From Actinomycetes bacterium (GTDB taxonomy: Bacteria; Actinomycetota; Actinomycetes; Actinomycetales; Cellulomonadaceae), in assembly GCA_023388235.1 (NCBI GenBank), contig JAEWGQ010000283.1, forward strand, positions 1 to 14,457: DNA of 14,457 nt, in the 5' to 3' direction. The notes under the pieces are model-generated. The model was not told the DNA's origin. It was given only the letters and a program-made list of their open reading frames with translations, and made no database searches. Within the stretch, counting starts at the first letter, position 1. Each line of letters starts with the position of its first letter. This document shows positions 13,348 through 14,457 of the stretch, one piece after another. Made by a program: the position numbers and the translations under genes.

Positions 13348-14313
13348 GTGTCCCGCATCGTCATCGCCCTCGGCGGCAACGCCCTCGGCCAGGACCCCGC
13401 CGAGCAGCGGGAGCGCATCGCCGCCGCGGCGCCGTCCCTGGTCGGGCTGATCGCCCAGGGCCACGAGATCATCGTCACCCACGGCAACGGGCCGCAGGTC
13501 GGCGCCATCCACCGGGCGTTCGAGCAGGCCTCGGCCGTGGACCCCACGGTCCCCGCGATGCCCCTGCCCGAGTGCACGGCGCTCAGCCAGGGGTACATCG
13601 GGTACCACCTGCAGCAGGGGCTGCTCGCCGAGCTGCAGCGGGTCGGCATGCCGTGGCACGTCGCCACGGTCGTCACGCAGGTCGTCGTCGACCCCGGGGA
13701 CCCGGCGTTCGGCGCGCCGACCAAGCCGATCGGCGCGTTCACCGACGAGGCGACCGCGCGGCGGCGCATGGCGGAGGAGCCCGGGCTCCGGATGGTCGAG
13801 GACTCGGGCCGCGGCTGGCGCGCCGTGGTCGCGTCCCCGCGCCCGGTCGACATCGTCGAGCGCGACTCGATCCTCAACCTGCTGGACCACGAGTTCATCG
13901 TGATCGCGTGCGGCGGGGGCGGGGTGCCCGTGGTGCGCGACGCGGCCGGCCTGCTGCACGGGGTGGAGGCGGTCGTCGACAAGGACTTCGCGGCGGCCGC
14001 GCTCGCCGAGGCCGTGGGGGCGGACGTGCTGTTCATCCTCACGGCGGTGGACCGGGTCGCGGTCGGCTTCGGCACCCCCGAGCAGCGGGACCTCGCGGAG
14101 CTCGACCTCGACACCGCGCGGCGGTACGCCGCCGCCGGCGAGTTCGGCACGGGCTCGATGCTGCCGAAGGTGCAGGCCGCGACGCAGTTCGCCGCGAGCG
14201 CCCCCGGCCGCCGCGCCGTGATCTGCTCGCTCGAGAAGGCGCCGCTCGCCATGCAGGGACGCAGCGGCACCGTCGTGCACGGCACCCCCGCCCCGGCGGC
14301 CGTCACCGCCTGA
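13348..14313 (+). CDS. arcC: Carbamate kinase
   Basis: This cytosolic enzyme transfers the phosphate of carbamoyl phosphate to ADP, giving ATP and carbamate, which breaks down to CO2 and ammonia. It is the energy-yielding last step of the pathway, and could be named aguC here. The 321-residue product is slightly longer than the usual 310 or so and belongs to the amino acid kinase family. Motifs seen are IALGGNALG at residues 6-14, VTHGNGPQVG at 43-52, the active-site segment VVDKDFAAAALA with K212, the acidic-rich ADVLFILTAVDRV, and GSMLPKVQAA near the C-terminus, a signature of carbamate kinases. GTG 13348 lies 7 bases past the preceding stop, with GAGG overlapping that stop codon, so translation is probably coupled. 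No arginine deiminase or ornithine transcarbamylase gene is nearby, which supports a dedicated agmatine role. Confidence 0.96.
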   Translation: MSRIVIALGGNALGQDPAEQRERIAAAAPSLVGLIAQGHEIIVTHGNGPQVGAIHRAFEQASAVDPTVPAMPLPECTALSQGYIGYHLQQGLLAELQRVGMPWHVATVVTQVVVDPGDPAFGAPTKPIGAFTDEATARRRMAEEPGLRMVEDSGRGWRAVVASPRPVDIVERDSILNLLDHEFIVIACGGGGVPVVRDAAGLLHGVEAVVDKDFAAAALAEAVGADVLFILTAVDRVAVGFGTPEQRDLAELDLDTARRYAAAGEFGTGSMLPKVQAATQFAASAPGRRAVICSLEKAPLAMQGRSGTVVHGTPAPAAVTA

Positions 14314-14318
14314 GCCCG

Positions 14319-14364
14319 GAGGAGGTGCCGGCCCTCACCGCGAGGCGAGGGTCAGCACCTCCTC
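14319..14364. terminator. Bidirectional stem-loop terminator ending the agmatine operon
   Basis: GAGGAGGTGC (14319-14328) pairs perfectly with GCACCTCCTC (14355-14364). After one mismatch the stem continues in the same register through 14330-14336 with 14347-14353 (including CCCTC/GAGGG), closing on a 10-base loop. In all 17 of 18 positions pair. It starts 5 bases after the arcC stop. The right arm lies inside the last codons of the converging gene, so the two share the structure. Confidence 0.8.
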
Positions 14365-14457
14365 GAGCCGGGCCGGCACCGGGCGGGCCTCCCCCGGCAC
14401 CCCGGCGGCCGCGAGCGCCCGGCCGGCCGCGGCGACGTCGGCGCCCGCCACCCGCAC
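14335..14457 (-). CDS. C-terminal end of a converging gene, possibly an ABC ATPase
   Basis: An open minus-strand frame enters from the window edge and ends at TGA (14337-14335), giving the last 40 residues only. The end reads GEARPVPARLEEVLTLASR, with VRVAGADVAAAGRALAAAGV before it. The alternation of a short strand, an Ala-rich helix and a P-x-x-LEEV tail resembles the C-terminus of drug-efflux-type ABC ATPases, where LEDVF is common. Forty residues cannot prove this. Codon bias fits a real gene. Its final codons form the right half of the shared terminator stem. Confidence 0.5.
   Translation of the reverse strand: MRVAGADVAAAGRALAAAGVPGEARPVPARLEEVLTLASR

Noticed and set aside
12249..14306. 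Minus-strand open frame of 685 codons opposite the carbamoyltransferase and carbamate kinase genes
   Set aside because: Antisense shadow; the plus-strand frames hold all family motifs.

Overview
The window reads as chromosomal DNA from a very GC-rich actinobacterium. Third positions are almost all G or C, GTG starts are frequent (mutT1, pit, the DUF47 gene, the ABC ATPase, the TetR gene, arcC), and genes are tightly packed. The ppk1-mutT1 pair is the same arrangement as in mycobacteria. The overall style suggests Micrococcales, possibly a Cellulomonas relative, but this is inferred from gene content and composition and was not tested by any search. No insertion sequence, CRISPR array, phage gene, rRNA or convincing tRNA was seen.

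Left third (1-5617): phosphate and polyphosphate. Polyphosphate kinase (ppk1) and a two-domain Nudix/histidine-phosphatase protein (mutT1-like) overlap by 4 bases on the plus strand. They converge, with an 8-base 3' overlap, on a minus-strand pair: a DUF47/PhoU-like accessory protein followed by a PiT-type phosphate permease. The DUF47-pit promoter carries three GTTCACC repeats, two of them exactly 11 bases apart, which resembles the actinobacterial PHO box bound by PhoP. A weaker example lies before ppk1. Phosphate uptake and polyphosphate turnover may therefore share phosphate-responsive control.

Middle (5618-8758): an unrecognised 214-residue helical protein (minus strand, possibly leaderless) is divergent from an MFS sugar/proton symporter that ends at a strong 18-bp-stem terminator. 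Next comes an 18-codon ORF whose stop overlaps the GTG start of a lone ABC ATPase with no permease gene in the window.

Right third (8759-14313): a TetR-family regulator is followed by a catabolic cluster: an APC-family antiporter (aguD-like), agmatine deiminase (aguA), putrescine carbamoyltransferase (aguB/ptcA) and carbamate kinase (aguC/arcC). Together these would import agmatine in exchange for putrescine, convert it to N-carbamoylputrescine, phosphorolyse that to putrescine plus carbamoyl phosphate, and recover one ATP with release of ammonia and CO2. A 36-bp near-palindrome rich in GTAC, plus a perfect 14-bp palindrome, lie between the TetR gene and the antiporter and are good operator candidates. 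A second long stem-loop ends the operon; its right half lies inside the last codons of a converging gene that is cut by the window edge.

The best leads for something undescribed are the TetR/palindrome control of this agmatine operon, the PHO-type repeats, the GCACC repeat before aguA, and the short ORF coupled to the orphan ABC ATPase.
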